A stretch of 56,549 nt of DNA from Photorhabdus caribbeanensis (GCF_018448885.1 NZ_RCWB01000035.1:1-56549), one strand, 5' to 3'. Positions 26,491 through 35,541 are shown, counted from the stretch's first letter. The notes: a model not told the origin generated them from the sequence alone. Translations and numbers: made by a program.

Positions 26491-27276
26491 TCAGAGTGCC
26501 ATCAGTGATGGAACGGAAGACAGCAATAGACGATCCCGGCTAAAAGCCAATGTTTCCCGCAGGCGCACCACATCACCAATCACAATTAATGCTGGCGCAG
26601 TCAATCCCTGAGCTGCCACCCGCTGAGCCAGAGTTAGCAGGGTTGCACTGGCAACCTGTTGTTGCTGATGACTGGCATACATCACAACCGCCGCTGGCGT
26701 GGTCGGCGCTTTACCGCCTGCAATCAGTTGCTCGCAGATACTCGCCAGTTGAGTCATTCCCATTAAGATCACCAACGTACCTTCCAGCTTTGCCAGCGTC
26801 GCCCAATCCTGTGACTCATTTCCCTGACGCAGATGGCCGGTAATAACATGAAAACCTGATGCATAATCACGATGAGTGACCGGTATCCCGGCACAAGCCA
26901 GACCACCAATTGATGAACTGATGCCCGGTACCACTTCAAAAGGGATTTTCGCCAACGCCAAAGCTTCCGCTTCTTCACCACCACGGCCAAACACATAGGG
27001 ATCTCCCCCTTTCAGCCGGACGACATTTAACCCTTGTTGCGCACACTCTACCAAGATCTGATTAATTTGCCGTTGCGGCACTGGGTGATAGTTCGGCGTT
27101 TTGCCGACATTAATCATTTTGCAGTCATCAGGTGCTTCGGATAACAGGTCCGGGCTGACTAATCGATCATACACCAGAGCCTCAGCCTGACGGATACAAT
27201 GCAATCCTCTGACAGTAATCAGCGCCGCATCGCCTGGACCGGCACCTACCAACCAAACTTTTCCGCTATTCATCAT
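26491..27276 (-). CDS. cobA: Uroporphyrinogen-III C-methyltransferase (SUMT)
   Basis: 261 residues from the first of two adjacent ATGs, with GGGGTGAG upstream. SAM-dependent tetrapyrrole methylase: VWLVGAGPGDAALITVRG, VYDRLVS, VVRLKGGDPYVFGRGGEEAE, FEVVPGISSSIGG, GIPVTHRDYASGFHVITGH, ALIVIGDVV. It methylates uroporphyrinogen III at C2 and C7 to precorrin-2, the branch point to sirohaem and cobalamin. It corresponds to the missing C-terminal half of the CysG-type gene at 23851-24516. First gene of its operon. The symbol cobA follows the SUMT nomenclature and is unrelated to the adenosyltransferase. Confidence 0.93.
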   Translation of the reverse strand: MMNSGKVWLVGAGPGDAALITVRGLHCIRQAEALVYDRLVSPDLLSEAPDDCKMINVGKTPNYHPVPQRQINQILVECAQQGLNVVRLKGGDPYVFGRGGEEAEALALAKIPFEVVPGISSSIGGLACAGIPVTHRDYASGFHVITGHLRQGNESQDWATLAKLEGTLVILMGMTQLASICEQLIAGGKAPTTPAAVVMYASHQQQQVASATLLTLAQRVAAQGLTAPALIVIGDVVRLRETLAFSRDRLLLSSVPSLMAL

Positions 27277-27455
27277 TTTTCTCACCCCGTAACGAAAGTC
27301 TGTTGGAAGATATATAACCGATAGCCAACAACACGATCTGGTGTAAGATCAATAATTCTTCATTTTTATTAATGTATTGATGATAACCCTCTGCCCTGAC
27401 ACATTGCAGCTTTATCTGCTTGTTTCTCTTAGCAACTTCGCCCAGCATCTTGTAT
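27277..27455. other. Upstream DNA of the SUMT operon
   Basis: A minus-strand frame of ~60 codons (MLGEVAKRNKQIKLQCVRAE onward, ATG at 27446-27448) overlaps the SUMT start by 11 bases. It has no convincing ribosome binding site and no family, so I do not call it. No cobalamin riboswitch motif is visible here, unlike upstream of cbiA. Confidence 0.4.
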
Positions 27456-27583
27456 CTATACCCTATGGATCTCAAGATGCATCGCGGCGGCAAGGGAGAG
27501 AATTCCTGGGAGCATAGAGAACTATGTTACCGGGGGGAGTGAGTGCAGCCAGCAAAGAGGCAACTTGAAAGATGACAGGTATA
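27456..27583 (-). repeat. ERIC repeat 2
   Basis: Opens TATACCCTATGGATCTCAAG, contains GGGAGCATAGAGAACTATG and GAGTGAGTGCAGCCAGC, ends CTTGAAAGATGACAGGTATA. It is the reverse-orientation relative of the copy at 13149-13277. It lies between the divergent SUMT operon and eutABC. Confidence 0.9.
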
Positions 27584-27624
27584 CGCCATTTTTATTATAA
27601 CCCCTAATGTTTTTGTGACTACCG

Positions 27625-27680
27625 TTGACCTTTCAACCAAATTGACGATATTTAATACTGATTTATAAAAAAAAATGCCA
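27625..27680 (+). promoter_or_regulatory. Candidate eutA promoter region
   Basis: Two overlapping sigma-70-like options: TTGACC then TATTTA (18 bases apart), or TTGACG then TATAAA (16 apart). Both are correctly placed for eutA. No activator gene (eutR) or recognisable operator is nearby. Confidence 0.4.
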
Positions 27681-27713
27681 ACATACGCCTTATTGCAGAC
27701 AAGAGGCGTAGCG

Positions 27714-29126
27714 ATGGAAGCCAAGGAATTATTCAGTGTCGGTATTGACATCGGCACTACCACTACACAAGTGATCTTTTCGCGTCTGTCACTGGTGAAC
27801 CGTGCAGCGGTATCACAAGTGCCACGCTACGAGTTTGTTAGCCGCGAGATTATCTGGCAAAGCCCGGTGTTATTTACCCCCGTAGACTTCGCCGGACAAT
27901 TGCGTGAAGACGAACTGTTCAACTTGATCCAGGCACAATATCAGGCAGCAAACATCGATCCAGAAAGTATCGATTCCGGCGCGGTCATCATTACGGGTGA
28001 AACAGCGAAAACATGCAATGCACGCCCTGTAATTATGACACTGGCACAAAAATTAGGGGATTTTGTTGTCGCAACCGCGGGACCACATCTGGAATCCATG
28101 ATTGCCGGTTTAGGCTCCGGCGCTCAAGCACTTTCACAACAGAAAATGGCCAGAGTGCTCAACATTGACATCGGCGGCGGCACAGCCAACTATGCGCTAT
28201 TCGATGCCGGGCGACTTATTGCCTCTGCTTGCTTAAATGTCGGCGGTCGCTTATTGGAAACCGACTCTCAAGGGAAAGTTTTACGGGCGCATCCGCCAGG
28301 AGCACTCATCGTTGACTCACTATTTGGCGAAAACACAGATATTCAACATCTGACAATCATGCAAATACAGCAAATTGCTACGCGGATGTCGCAATTGCTG
28401 TGGGAAGTCGTCACCGGTCCACTCACACCACTGGCGCAACAATTACTGATGACCGAACCGCTGCCAAACTGTGATGAACTCTATGCCGTCACCCTCTCCG
28501 GCGGGGTAGGAGAATGTTATCGTCAAGCATCGGATTATGATCTCTTCCGTTTTCACGATTTAGGGCCACTGCTGGCACAAGCTATTCATCGTGATAATGA
28601 TTTCGTCAAACTGCCGCTGCAAGTGCCGAAACAAACCGTGCGTGCTACAGTCATTGGCGCCGGCGCTCATACATTATCGTTATCCGGTAGTACTATCTGG
28701 CTCGATACGCTATCACTACCACTACGCAACATTCCTGTCGTCCATCCTGACACAGAAGCCGCTGAATCACTGGCAGAATCCTGGCAACATGCACTCATAC
28801 AAATGGATCTGAATGCCGAACAGGATCTATACGCACTGGCCCTGCCCGACGCCCTGCCGGTGAACTATGCCGCCGTGCAGACATGCATTACCGCTTTACA
28901 GAATTTTACCGGACGCTATCCCTCTTCTCACCCGCTGCTCATCGTCGCTGGTCAAGACTTTGGTAAGGCATTGGGAATGCTGTTACATCCTCTGATGGGA
29001 GAACGGCCGCTGGCGGTTATTGATGAAGTTATCACCCGCACCGGAGATTATATCGACATTGGCACGCCACTATTTAATGGCACTGTCGTTCCCGTCACTA
29101 TCAAATCACTGGCTTTTCCTTCCTGA
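27714..29126 (+). CDS. eutA: Ethanolamine ammonia-lyase reactivating factor
   Basis: 470 residues from MEAKELFSVGIDIGTTTTQV; AAGAGG lies seven bases before this ATG, and the frame 13 codons upstream lacks support. Close to E. coli EutA: actin/Hsp70-type ATPase motifs IDIGTTTT and NIDIGGGTANYALFDAG, plus VNRAAVSQVPRYEFV, ITGETAKT, TAGPHLESMIAG. It exchanges damaged for fresh adenosylcobalamin in EutBC. First gene of a three-gene operon, 12 bases before eutB. The microcompartment and transport eut genes of E. coli are not here. Confidence 0.95.
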   Translation: MEAKELFSVGIDIGTTTTQVIFSRLSLVNRAAVSQVPRYEFVSREIIWQSPVLFTPVDFAGQLREDELFNLIQAQYQAANIDPESIDSGAVIITGETAKTCNARPVIMTLAQKLGDFVVATAGPHLESMIAGLGSGAQALSQQKMARVLNIDIGGGTANYALFDAGRLIASACLNVGGRLLETDSQGKVLRAHPPGALIVDSLFGENTDIQHLTIMQIQQIATRMSQLLWEVVTGPLTPLAQQLLMTEPLPNCDELYAVTLSGGVGECYRQASDYDLFRFHDLGPLLAQAIHRDNDFVKLPLQVPKQTVRATVIGAGAHTLSLSGSTIWLDTLSLPLRNIPVVHPDTEAAESLAESWQHALIQMDLNAEQDLYALALPDALPVNYAAVQTCITALQNFTGRYPSSHPLLIVAGQDFGKALGMLLHPLMGERPLAVIDEVITRTGDYIDIGTPLFNGTVVPVTIKSLAFPS

Positions 29127-29138
29127 GAGAGTGTAAAC

Positions 29139-30500
29139 ATGAAATTGAAAACTCAGCTTTTTGGTAAGACCTATCAGTTTAAAGATGTCAAACAGGTGCT
29201 GGCAATGGCTAACGAATTGCGTTCCGGGGATGTGCTAGCCGGGGTGGCTGCCGAAAACTCCCAACAACGTGTAGCGGCTAAACATGTCCTCTCAGAAATG
29301 ACGATTGCGGATATTCGCATGAATCCGATTATTCCTTATGAAGAGGATTGCGTGACTCGCATTATTCAGGATGACATTAACGAAATCGCCTACGCCCGCA
29401 TAAAAAACTGGAGTATTGGCGAACTACGTGAATATATATTGAGTGATGATACTAGTGTGGATGATATCGCCTTTCTGCGTAAAGGGATCAGTTCTGAAGT
29501 TGTCGCTGCCGTAGCAAAAATTAGTTCCAATGCGGATCTGATCTATGGCGCGAAAAAAATGCCGGTGATCAAAAAAGCCAACACCACCATTGGGACACCG
29601 GGAACGTTCAGCGCCCGGCTACAACCTAACGATACCCGCGACGATGTACAAAGCATTCTGGCCCAAATTTACGAAGGATTATCATTTGGCGTTGGTGATG
29701 CAGTCATCGGAGTTAACCCGGTAACTGACGATGTGGAAAATCTCACTCGCGTGCTGGATACCATTTATGAAGTGATCGACAAATTCGCTATTCCAACACA
29801 GGGCTGTGTTTTAGCCCATGTCACGACTCAGATAGAAGCTATTAAACGTGGGGCGCCGGGTGGCTTGATTTTCCAAAGTATCTGCGGCAGTGAAAAAGGG
29901 CTAAAAGAGTTTGGCGTAGAATTGGCTATGTTGGATGAAGCCCGTGCCGTTGGCGCGGAATATTGCCGTCTTGCTGGCGATAACTGCCTGTATCTTGAAA
30001 CCGGACAAGGTTCAGCCCTCTCCGCCGGTGCTCACTTTGGCGCTGATCAAGTGACAATGGAGGCACGAAACTACGGTTTAGCACGCCACTATGACCCATT
30101 TCTGGTGAATACCGTTGTCGGTTTCATCGGACCGGAATACCTCTACGATGATCGCCAAATCATCCGAGCCGGATTAGAAGATCACTTTATGGGAAAACTC
30201 AGTGGCGTCTCAATGGGATGTGACTGCTGCTACACCAACCACGCAGATTCCGATCAAAACCAAAATGAAAACCTGATGATCTTGCTGGCAACCGCAGGGT
30301 GTAATTTCATCATGGGAATGCCGCTTGGTGATGATATTATGCTCAATTACCAGACTTCCGCTTTCCACGATACCGCTACTATCCGCCATCTGCTCAATCT
30401 GCGCCCATCCCAAGAGTTTGAACGCTGGCTAGAACATATGGGATTGATGGCAAACGGCCGCTTAACATCACGTGCAGGCGATGCATCGTTCTTTTTCTGA
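29139..30500 (+). CDS. eutB: Ethanolamine ammonia-lyase, large (catalytic) subunit
   Basis: 453 residues, the family's normal length. TIM-barrel subunit: MKLKTQLFGKTYQFKDVKQV, LAGVAAENSQQRVAAKHVL, LAHVTTQIEAIKRGAPGGLI, YLETGQGSALSAGAHFGADQ, MGCDCCYTNHADSDQN, GCNFIMGMPLGDDIML. With EutC and adenosylcobalamin it converts ethanolamine to acetaldehyde and ammonia. GAGAGTG precedes ATG. The codons and base composition resemble the neighbouring cobalamin genes, not the AT-rich islands. Confidence 0.97.
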   Translation: MKLKTQLFGKTYQFKDVKQVLAMANELRSGDVLAGVAAENSQQRVAAKHVLSEMTIADIRMNPIIPYEEDCVTRIIQDDINEIAYARIKNWSIGELREYILSDDTSVDDIAFLRKGISSEVVAAVAKISSNADLIYGAKKMPVIKKANTTIGTPGTFSARLQPNDTRDDVQSILAQIYEGLSFGVGDAVIGVNPVTDDVENLTRVLDTIYEVIDKFAIPTQGCVLAHVTTQIEAIKRGAPGGLIFQSICGSEKGLKEFGVELAMLDEARAVGAEYCRLAGDNCLYLETGQGSALSAGAHFGADQVTMEARNYGLARHYDPFLVNTVVGFIGPEYLYDDRQIIRAGLEDHFMGKLSGVSMGCDCCYTNHADSDQNQNENLMILLATAGCNFIMGMPLGDDIMLNYQTSAFHDTATIRHLLNLRPSQEFERWLEHMGLMANGRLTSRAGDASFFF

Positions 30501-30522
30501 TTCTTTGCTGAGATAAACCACC

Positions 30523-31389
30523 ATGAACCAAAAACCAATTAAAACGTGTGCCGATAATGCGATCTTTAGCCAGGAACCACAAACATTATCCCCCCCTACA
30601 GCGGGAATCATCGACGAAGCTGAAAACTGTACGCCGGATTTAGGCTCCTTAGAAGCCAAACAGTGGATCGGTGTTCAAAACCCGAACCGTATGGAAGTCT
30701 TACAGGAATTACGCCGCAGCACTGTGGCGAGAGTCGGTACCGGCCGCAGCGGTCCACGCCCCCGCACTCAGGCATTACTACGTTTTCAGGCTGATCACTC
30801 CCGTTCTAAAGACACGGTGTTAAAAGAAGTCCCGACCGAATGGATAGAAAAACAAGGATTGCTGGAAGTGCAATCTCAAGTTAGCGATAAAAATCTCTAT
30901 TTAACTCGGCCGGACCTGGGAAGAAAACTCAGTGCGAATGCGGTAGAAACCTTGCTGACACAGTGCAAAACCGGCCCCGATGTACAGGTTGTGATTTCTG
31001 ATGGCCTTTCTACTGATGCCATTACCACCAACTACGAAGATCTTGTGCCACCACTGTTAAAAGGGTTGGAACAAGCAGGAATGTGCATCGGCACACCATT
31101 TTTTGTGCGCTATGGCCGTGTCAAAATCGAAGATCAAATTGGCGAGTTACTGAAAGCTAAAGTGGTTATCTTACTTATTGGAGAACGCCCCGGATTGGGG
31201 CAATCGGAAAGTCTCTCCTGCTATGCCGTTTACCAACCAACTGTAGAAAAAACGGTTGAAGCCGACCGCACTTGTATCTCGAATATTCATCGTGGCGGCA
31301 CACCACCCATCGAAGCCGCAGCAATTATTGTCGATTTAGCGAAAAATATGCTGGAACAACAAGCTTCCGGCATTGCGCTTAGTCGTTAA
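30523..31389 (+). CDS. eutC: Ethanolamine ammonia-lyase, small subunit
   Basis: 288 residues, at the usual length. The conserved C-terminal two thirds holds the cobalamin-binding fold: [82 protein letters not shown], and [19 protein letters not shown]. The N-terminal ~60 residues are variable in the family. Third gene of the operon, 22 bases after eutB and followed by a terminator, so acetaldehyde disposal must be encoded elsewhere. Confidence 0.96.
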   Translation: MNQKPIKTCADNAIFSQEPQTLSPPTAGIIDEAENCTPDLGSLEAKQWIGVQNPNRMEVLQELRRSTVARVGTGRSGPRPRTQALLRFQADHSRSKDTVLKEVPTEWIEKQGLLEVQSQVSDKNLYLTRPDLGRKLSANAVETLLTQCKTGPDVQVVISDGLSTDAITTNYEDLVPPLLKGLEQAGMCIGTPFFVRYGRVKIEDQIGELLKAKVVILLIGERPGLGQSESLSCYAVYQPTVEKTVEADRTCISNIHRGGTPPIEAAAIIVDLAKNMLEQQASGIALSR

Positions 31390-31424
31390 TTAGAATAGTG
31401 GATATAAATAACACTCTTTTATTT

Positions 31425-31444
31425 AAGGGGGGAAACCCCTTTTA
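31425..31444 (+). terminator. eutABC terminator
   Basis: AAGGGG, loop GGAAA, CCCCTTTTA, 35 bases after the eutC stop. Confidence 0.75.
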
Positions 31445-31486
31445 TCTAATTAAGAATATTATCAATATAAAAATAAAAAATAGGAT

Positions 31487-31504
31487 GGCAGGCCAGAACC
31501 TGCC
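31487..31504 (-). terminator. Terminator of the unknown two-repeat gene
   Basis: Minus strand GGCAGG, loop, CCTGCC followed by ATCCTATTTTTTATTTTTAT. The same hairpin follows the paralogue at 35468-35485, so it was duplicated with the gene. Confidence 0.75.
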
Positions 31505-31511
31505 TCCTGCT

Positions 31512-32159
31512 TCATTTATCGCTTAACCATAAATGAGACATAACTTCAAATTCTGCATTTTGAACATCACGGCTAATGTTATAGACTACAATTTTATAGT
31601 AATGAACAACATTAGGCGGTGATGCAAGTATATCGGTGTTACCGGCGTCAACATCAACATGAGTATACATATTATAACTTCCAAACGGACCAGCCCAATA
31701 ATTTATAGCCCTAATATGTGCAAAGCCAGTGTTTCTTATAATTGCATCACTGAATTCAGTAGGGAGTACTGAATCACCAGAATTATAAATTTCAAATCCA
31801 TGTGGATTGGTCAACAGTATTTTTCTTGAACGAATGGCAGTGTTTTTATACTTAGAATCCAATACAAAATCAATTTCTGCCGTTTCAGTACTGCTAAGAT
31901 TGGAAACTACTATTTTATATCGGTAAAGAAGGTGAGTAGGTCTTGCGAGTATTCTAACTTCTCCAAGATAAACATCAACATAACTATACTGCTGATAATC
32001 TCCAGTCAGACTAGCCCAGTAATTTATAGCTCTAATTGGTGCTATAGTCCTGTTTTTTATAACTGCCGTTGGGACAGTACTGGGCATTACAATATTGCTA
32101 CTACTATAAATCTCAACGGTTTGAAGAGGACCTATAGATATTCTTTTTTTCGTTGACAT
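31512..32159 (-). CDS. Unknown protein made of two ~100-residue repeats
   Basis: 215 residues. Two copies of one domain (about 1-105 and 110-215), each with an E(I/F)YxSG(D/N)SVxP-type start, a (P/H)IRAINYWA(S/G) core, Y(V/T)HVDV, and a YYKIVVxN(L/I)S beta-strand. No signal peptide, membrane segment or catalytic motif. The single-domain paralogue is at 35542-35856 (APIRAVNYWAPP, FYKIIVTNLS). AAGGAAAAGAATA stands upstream of ATG. The pattern suggests a small beta-sandwich, perhaps an oligomeric or sugar-binding protein, but I do not recognise the family. Confidence 0.6.
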   Translation of the reverse strand: MSTKKRISIGPLQTVEIYSSSNIVMPSTVPTAVIKNRTIAPIRAINYWASLTGDYQQYSYVDVYLGEVRILARPTHLLYRYKIVVSNLSSTETAEIDFVLDSKYKNTAIRSRKILLTNPHGFEIYNSGDSVLPTEFSDAIIRNTGFAHIRAINYWAGPFGSYNMYTHVDVDAGNTDILASPPNVVHYYKIVVYNISRDVQNAEFEVMSHLWLSDK

Positions 32160-32546
32160 TATTCTTTTCCTTATTATTTATGTTGTTTAGTAATATATAT
32201 AACAGGTAGTTTTACCTGTAAAATTTAACTTAACACTTTCCACAAACAGTTAAATATTGAAATTTGTCAGCACAGTGAAAAAATACAATCAACGAATTCA
32301 TTGTATATACTTTGTCATTCAATCATGTAATAAATAACAACCGAAATAATAAGGTGCTGTTTTTTCCGCATTATCTATTCTGATAACAATTCTCTTTCTC
32401 ATTTCTATTACGACAGCAGTACCATACCATTAAATACAACAAGCTTTTGAAAAACAGATATAAATAATGCATTTATTAGGTATAATAAAGTTATAATTAT
32501 GTTATGATAAGTCATTATATCAACAAAATATTATGAGATTGAATAG
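32160..32546. other. Duplicated leader (32160-32300) and AT-rich spacer
   Basis: The block AAATTTAACTTAACACTTTCC with ACAGTTAAATATTGAAATTT (plus strand) recurs at 35918-35965. It precedes the two paralogous genes on the minus strand and includes an ACAGGTAGTTTTACCTGT palindrome (AGGTGATTTCACCT in the other copy). Beyond 32300 nothing is clear except the probable plus-strand promoter for 32547. Confidence 0.5.
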
Positions 32547-32951
32547 ATGGATTTGGAGAAATTAAGAAAATTAACCCTCAGTAGTGGATTCACATTTAAG
32601 GAGCTTCTTATGATGCAAAGAACCTTTAAAAATCTTGACGATGATGAAAGAAGATATGTAATAAAACATTACACAAAAAGCGATAATATTTACAATGTTA
32701 TAATATTATTTTCTGAAGAAGTAGGTTTTCCTGTGTTATACATAACTGCCTGGTATGTAGTATTCATATTAATAGAACTGTACGATAATGCGTGGTTTAT
32801 GATTCCATTTACATCACTTACTTATGTCATTGTGACAATGATATGTTTATGTTACAAACATTTTTGTCAAAATTATACTTTCCCCATGTGCATAAAATTA
32901 ATAATTTTCTATATTCGCTTTAAAATAAAAGAAAAACTCAAGAAATTATAA
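32547..32951 (+). CDS. Small two-span membrane protein, paralogue 1 of 3 (candidate immunity)
   Basis: 134 residues. The N-terminal ~50 are soluble (LRKLTLSSGFTFKELLMMQR), followed by two hydrophobic spans at about 63-80 and 88-105, and a basic tail ending FYIRFKIKEKLKKL. The N-terminal and FYIRFKIK motifs are shared by the next two genes. Family unknown. AGATTGAATAG upstream gives only a weak ribosome binding site. Convergent with the Hcp/DUF4225-like pair, for which small membrane proteins are plausible immunity factors (inference). Confidence 0.6.
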   Translation: MDLEKLRKLTLSSGFTFKELLMMQRTFKNLDDDERRYVIKHYTKSDNIYNVIILFSEEVGFPVLYITAWYVVFILIELYDNAWFMIPFTSLTYVIVTMICLCYKHFCQNYTFPMCIKLIIFYIRFKIKEKLKKL

Positions 32952-32999
32952 AAAATAATAAAAATAACCATAAAACAAAATAAAATCGAGCCTAAATAA

Positions 33000-33449
33000 A
33001 TGAACCTAACTGACTTAAGAAAATTAATATTAAATAGCGGATTCACCTTAAAAGAATTACTTAAGATAAAGAGAAGCTTTATTATTCTACACAAAGATGA
33101 GCCTGATGTTTATGACAAATACCAAAGTAAAACAGATTGTTTTTGTCATTATCTGTTATTTATAGCTGAAGAAGTCTCTTTACCATTAACATTTTCTACT
33201 TCAGTTTTTTTATTTATAATAACAGGCATGTTTTTCAGTGAAATGGCATATGGAATTCCATTAATGTCATCTATTTACTTATTTTTTGCTATTTCTGCTT
33301 TTATTTACTACAGCCTTTCCGTTAGCTGTAATTTAATCACAGGTTCAAAATTGTTAATTTTCTATATTCGTTTTAAAATAAAAACAAGCCCAATTATTAA
33401 ATTCATCAATAAAATATCAACAAAAATAGCCAATTATAAAACAAAATAA
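33000..33449 (+). CDS. Small two-span membrane protein, paralogue 2 of 3 (candidate immunity)
   Basis: 149 residues. MNLTDLRKLILNSGFTLKEL, KTDCFCHYLLFIAEEVSLPL, two spans at about 60-80 and 88-108, then LSVSCN and FYIRFKIK with an extra basic tail (INKISTKIANYKTK). It is much closer to paralogue 3 than to paralogue 1. Located 48 bases after paralogue 1. Membrane topology is predicted from hydrophobicity only. Confidence 0.6.
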   Translation: MNLTDLRKLILNSGFTLKELLKIKRSFIILHKDEPDVYDKYQSKTDCFCHYLLFIAEEVSLPLTFSTSVFLFIITGMFFSEMAYGIPLMSSIYLFFAISAFIYYSLSVSCNLITGSKLLIFYIRFKIKTSPIIKFINKISTKIANYKTK

Positions 33450-33465
33450 AATCGGGTCTAAATAA

Positions 33466-33870
33466 ATGAACCTAACTAACTTAAGAAAATTAATATTAAA
33501 TAGTGGATTCACCTTTAAAGAATTGATTAAGATAAAGAGAAGCTTTCTTGTCCTGCATAAAGATGACCCGCACATTTATAATAAATATCAAAGCAAAACA
33601 GATTGTTTTTGTCATTATCTACTATTTATAGCTGAAGAAGTTGCTGCACCACTAATAATGTTAACCTCAGTTTGTTTATTTATAATATCAGGTATGTTTT
33701 TCAGTGAAAAGGAATATAGTATTCCATTAATGTCATTTATTTACTTACTCTTTTTTATCTCATTCTCAATTTATTATAGCCTTTCCGTTAGCTGTAATCC
33801 CATCACAGGGTTAAAATTAGCAGCCTTTTATATTCGTTTTAAAATAAAAAATAAATTTCAATCGTCATGA
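33466..33870 (+). CDS. Small two-span membrane protein, paralogue 3 of 3 (candidate immunity)
   Basis: 134 residues. MNLTNLRKLILNSGFTFKEL and KTDCFCHYLLFIAEEVAAPL are nearly identical to paralogue 2; differences cluster in the spans and the loop between them (EKEYSIPLMS versus EMAYGIPLMS). It follows 16 bases after paralogue 2 and overlaps the 3' end of the minus-strand effector candidate by 13 bases. Recent tandem duplication with divergence in the membrane part is the simplest reading. Confidence 0.6.
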   Translation: MNLTNLRKLILNSGFTFKELIKIKRSFLVLHKDDPHIYNKYQSKTDCFCHYLLFIAEEVAAPLIMLTSVCLFIISGMFFSEKEYSIPLMSFIYLLFFISFSIYYSLSVSCNPITGLKLAAFYIRFKIKNKFQSS

Positions 33871-34643
33871 AGTTTATTTATATCATCTATCAAAAGTTTG
33901 ACTTTATATATACTACCAGATATTTGAATGGTTAAAATAGGATTTGGTGTTAACCGCCATTTTCTGGAAAAATCCGAATTAATATATCTGAACAATTTCC
34001 CTGTTCCCGGTTTAAGTTTAAACATTCCATATGTTCCATATGCACTCGCCACTAAATCAACTGTACTATAAGCAACATCAGCTACACCATCATCATAACC
34101 TAAAGCATGAGAGATGTGCCTATATCCTGCCCTGACCCAGCCGATATCTTGATTTTCATAAAGAATCGGACTAATAGATTCATAAAAGTTATTACCTCCA
34201 TGAGCGAATAAAACAACTCCCAGTGATTTGACAGTTTTAGATCTTACTAATTTACCTGACTTAAAAACTGAAAAACCAGCAAACATCTGAACACCACCAG
34301 CAACAACCCCACCGCCTATTTTTGCGTATTTAACCACGCCCTGATCTTCAAATATATCGGTTACAATATATTTGGTATAATCCTTACGCCTTAAAGCCTG
34401 ATATTCTCTTTCCGTTATTTCATATTCATCTTTTACTTCATAAACCAATCTCTTCTTTTCATTTACATCAAATGTATTTTTAAACTCACGTGTTTTTATA
34501 TTAACAAAGTCATCAATTTCTTTTAAATATGACATTCTCAACTGGCTATCTTCTATAAAAAAACTAGCAGCCAAGTGTGCTTTACGCTTCAATGACGAAG
34601 CGTAATTATTTAAATCATAAGAAAGATGAGATATCCCTTTCAT
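33858..34643 (-). CDS. DUF4225-like candidate type VI effector
   Basis: 261 residues from MKGISHLSYD; GAGG of the hcp stop region (ACTGAGGATTTTATG) is correctly spaced for this ATG, so the longer in-frame start inside hcp is rejected. The N-terminal ~100 residues are helical and charged. Hydrophobic Gly-rich segments follow at ~108-127 (AKIGGGVVAGGVQMFAGFSV) and ~139-149, then SHALGYDDGVADVAYSTVDL. The pattern fits DUF4225, a family seen beside type VI genes (from memory). Function is inferred: a membrane-active toxin delivered with the Hcp encoded seven bases upstream. Confidence 0.62.
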   Translation of the reverse strand: MKGISHLSYDLNNYASSLKRKAHLAASFFIEDSQLRMSYLKEIDDFVNIKTREFKNTFDVNEKKRLVYEVKDEYEITEREYQALRRKDYTKYIVTDIFEDQGVVKYAKIGGGVVAGGVQMFAGFSVFKSGKLVRSKTVKSLGVVLFAHGGNNFYESISPILYENQDIGWVRAGYRHISHALGYDDGVADVAYSTVDLVASAYGTYGMFKLKPGTGKLFRYINSDFSRKWRLTPNPILTIQISGSIYKVKLLIDDINKLHDD

Positions 34644-34650
34644 AAAATCC

Positions 34651-35130
34651 TCAGTAAACGTTGTCTTCCCATATGCTATATGCACTGGTGCCGGACATAA
34701 TATGTTCCCACGTTATTGATTTATACATCAAAGATAAACTCTCCTGTGGCTGGCATTCATTATGCGTAGATGAGTTTGGATAAAACCCATTCAATCCACA
34801 TATATATGCGCCGGTGAGTTTTATCTTATAATAGAGTTCTAAACCACCTTTAGTTGATGTTCTGTAAAAATAAAAAATACATTGCAGCGATTCTTTATTG
34901 GTTATGGCTAATCCCAAAAGAGGAGAAGATTTATCTATTGGCTTTCTTATCTCAACCGGCTGATGGTTAACATGTTGACCTCTGGTTATATTAGACGTCA
35001 ATTCATAAACAAATATATGGTCTTCATGACCAAGCTGACATGTATTACCAATAGAATCAACCGTTGAACATCCTTGTGATATCAAACCTTGCTTATCACC
35101 CCTAATTTCTAAATAGATTATATTCGCCAT
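34651..35130 (-). CDS. hcp: Hcp family type VI secretion tube protein
   Basis: 159 residues. Typical Hcp: MANIIYLEIRGDKQGLISQG, IGNTCQLGHEDHIFVYELTS, ITRGQHVNHQPVEIRKPIDK, SSPLLGLAITN, IKLTGAYI, PQESLSLMYKSITWEH. Hcp hexamers stack into the inner tube of the type VI machine and carry small effectors in the lumen. No other structural tss genes are in the window, so this is an orphan hcp-effector module that would use a machine encoded elsewhere. Only a weak ribosome binding site (GATGG) precedes ATG. Confidence 0.88.
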   Translation of the reverse strand: MANIIYLEIRGDKQGLISQGCSTVDSIGNTCQLGHEDHIFVYELTSNITRGQHVNHQPVEIRKPIDKSSPLLGLAITNKESLQCIFYFYRTSTKGGLELYYKIKLTGAYICGLNGFYPNSSTHNECQPQESLSLMYKSITWEHIMSGTSAYSIWEDNVY

Positions 35131-35467
35131 AGAAAACCATCAGTTAGTCAATATTCAAAAACATGAATATATATTATCTTGATAAAAAATATAATATAGA
35201 TATTGGGTTCATTGCCAAAGAATGTGATAAACCTCATGATAAGGGAAATTTAGCTAATCCTTTGGTGTTATAAATAACATTTAATTGCTGCCAATATTCC
35301 ACTTAAATTAAATTTGAATGGATTTTTAATCCAATACGATTAAGTATAATGAAAGTCATTGCCAAGCAAATATTACGGGATATATTTACTAAAAATGCTT
35401 AAAATTATTATCCAAGAATAAGGGAATCCAAAAGAGCGAAATTTAATATCAACTAAAAATAAAGGAT
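35131..35467. other. Spacer upstream of hcp
   Basis: About 340 AT-rich bases. It should carry the hcp promoter, though none is clear. No gene or repeat is seen until the duplicated terminator at 35468. Confidence 0.4.
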
Positions 35468-35485
35468 GGCAGGTCAAAACCTGCC
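35468..35485 (-). terminator. Terminator of the one-repeat paralogue
   Basis: Minus strand GGCAGG, loop TTTTGA, CCTGCC then ATCCTTTATTTTT. Duplicate of the hairpin at 31487-31504. Confidence 0.75.
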
Positions 35486-35541
35486 TCCTGATTGGTTTGG
35501 TAGATAGTGAAATTCTTAAAATAGGGTTCATGAAAGATCAA

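Noticed and set aside
27266-27448. ~60-codon minus-strand frame overlapping the SUMT start
   Set aside because: No convincing ribosome binding site or family; the longer version runs into the ERIC element.
34644-34685. Longer DUF4225-like protein starting inside hcp
   Set aside because: The downstream ATG at 34641-34643 has a well-spaced GAGG at the hcp stop; the upstream ATG has none.
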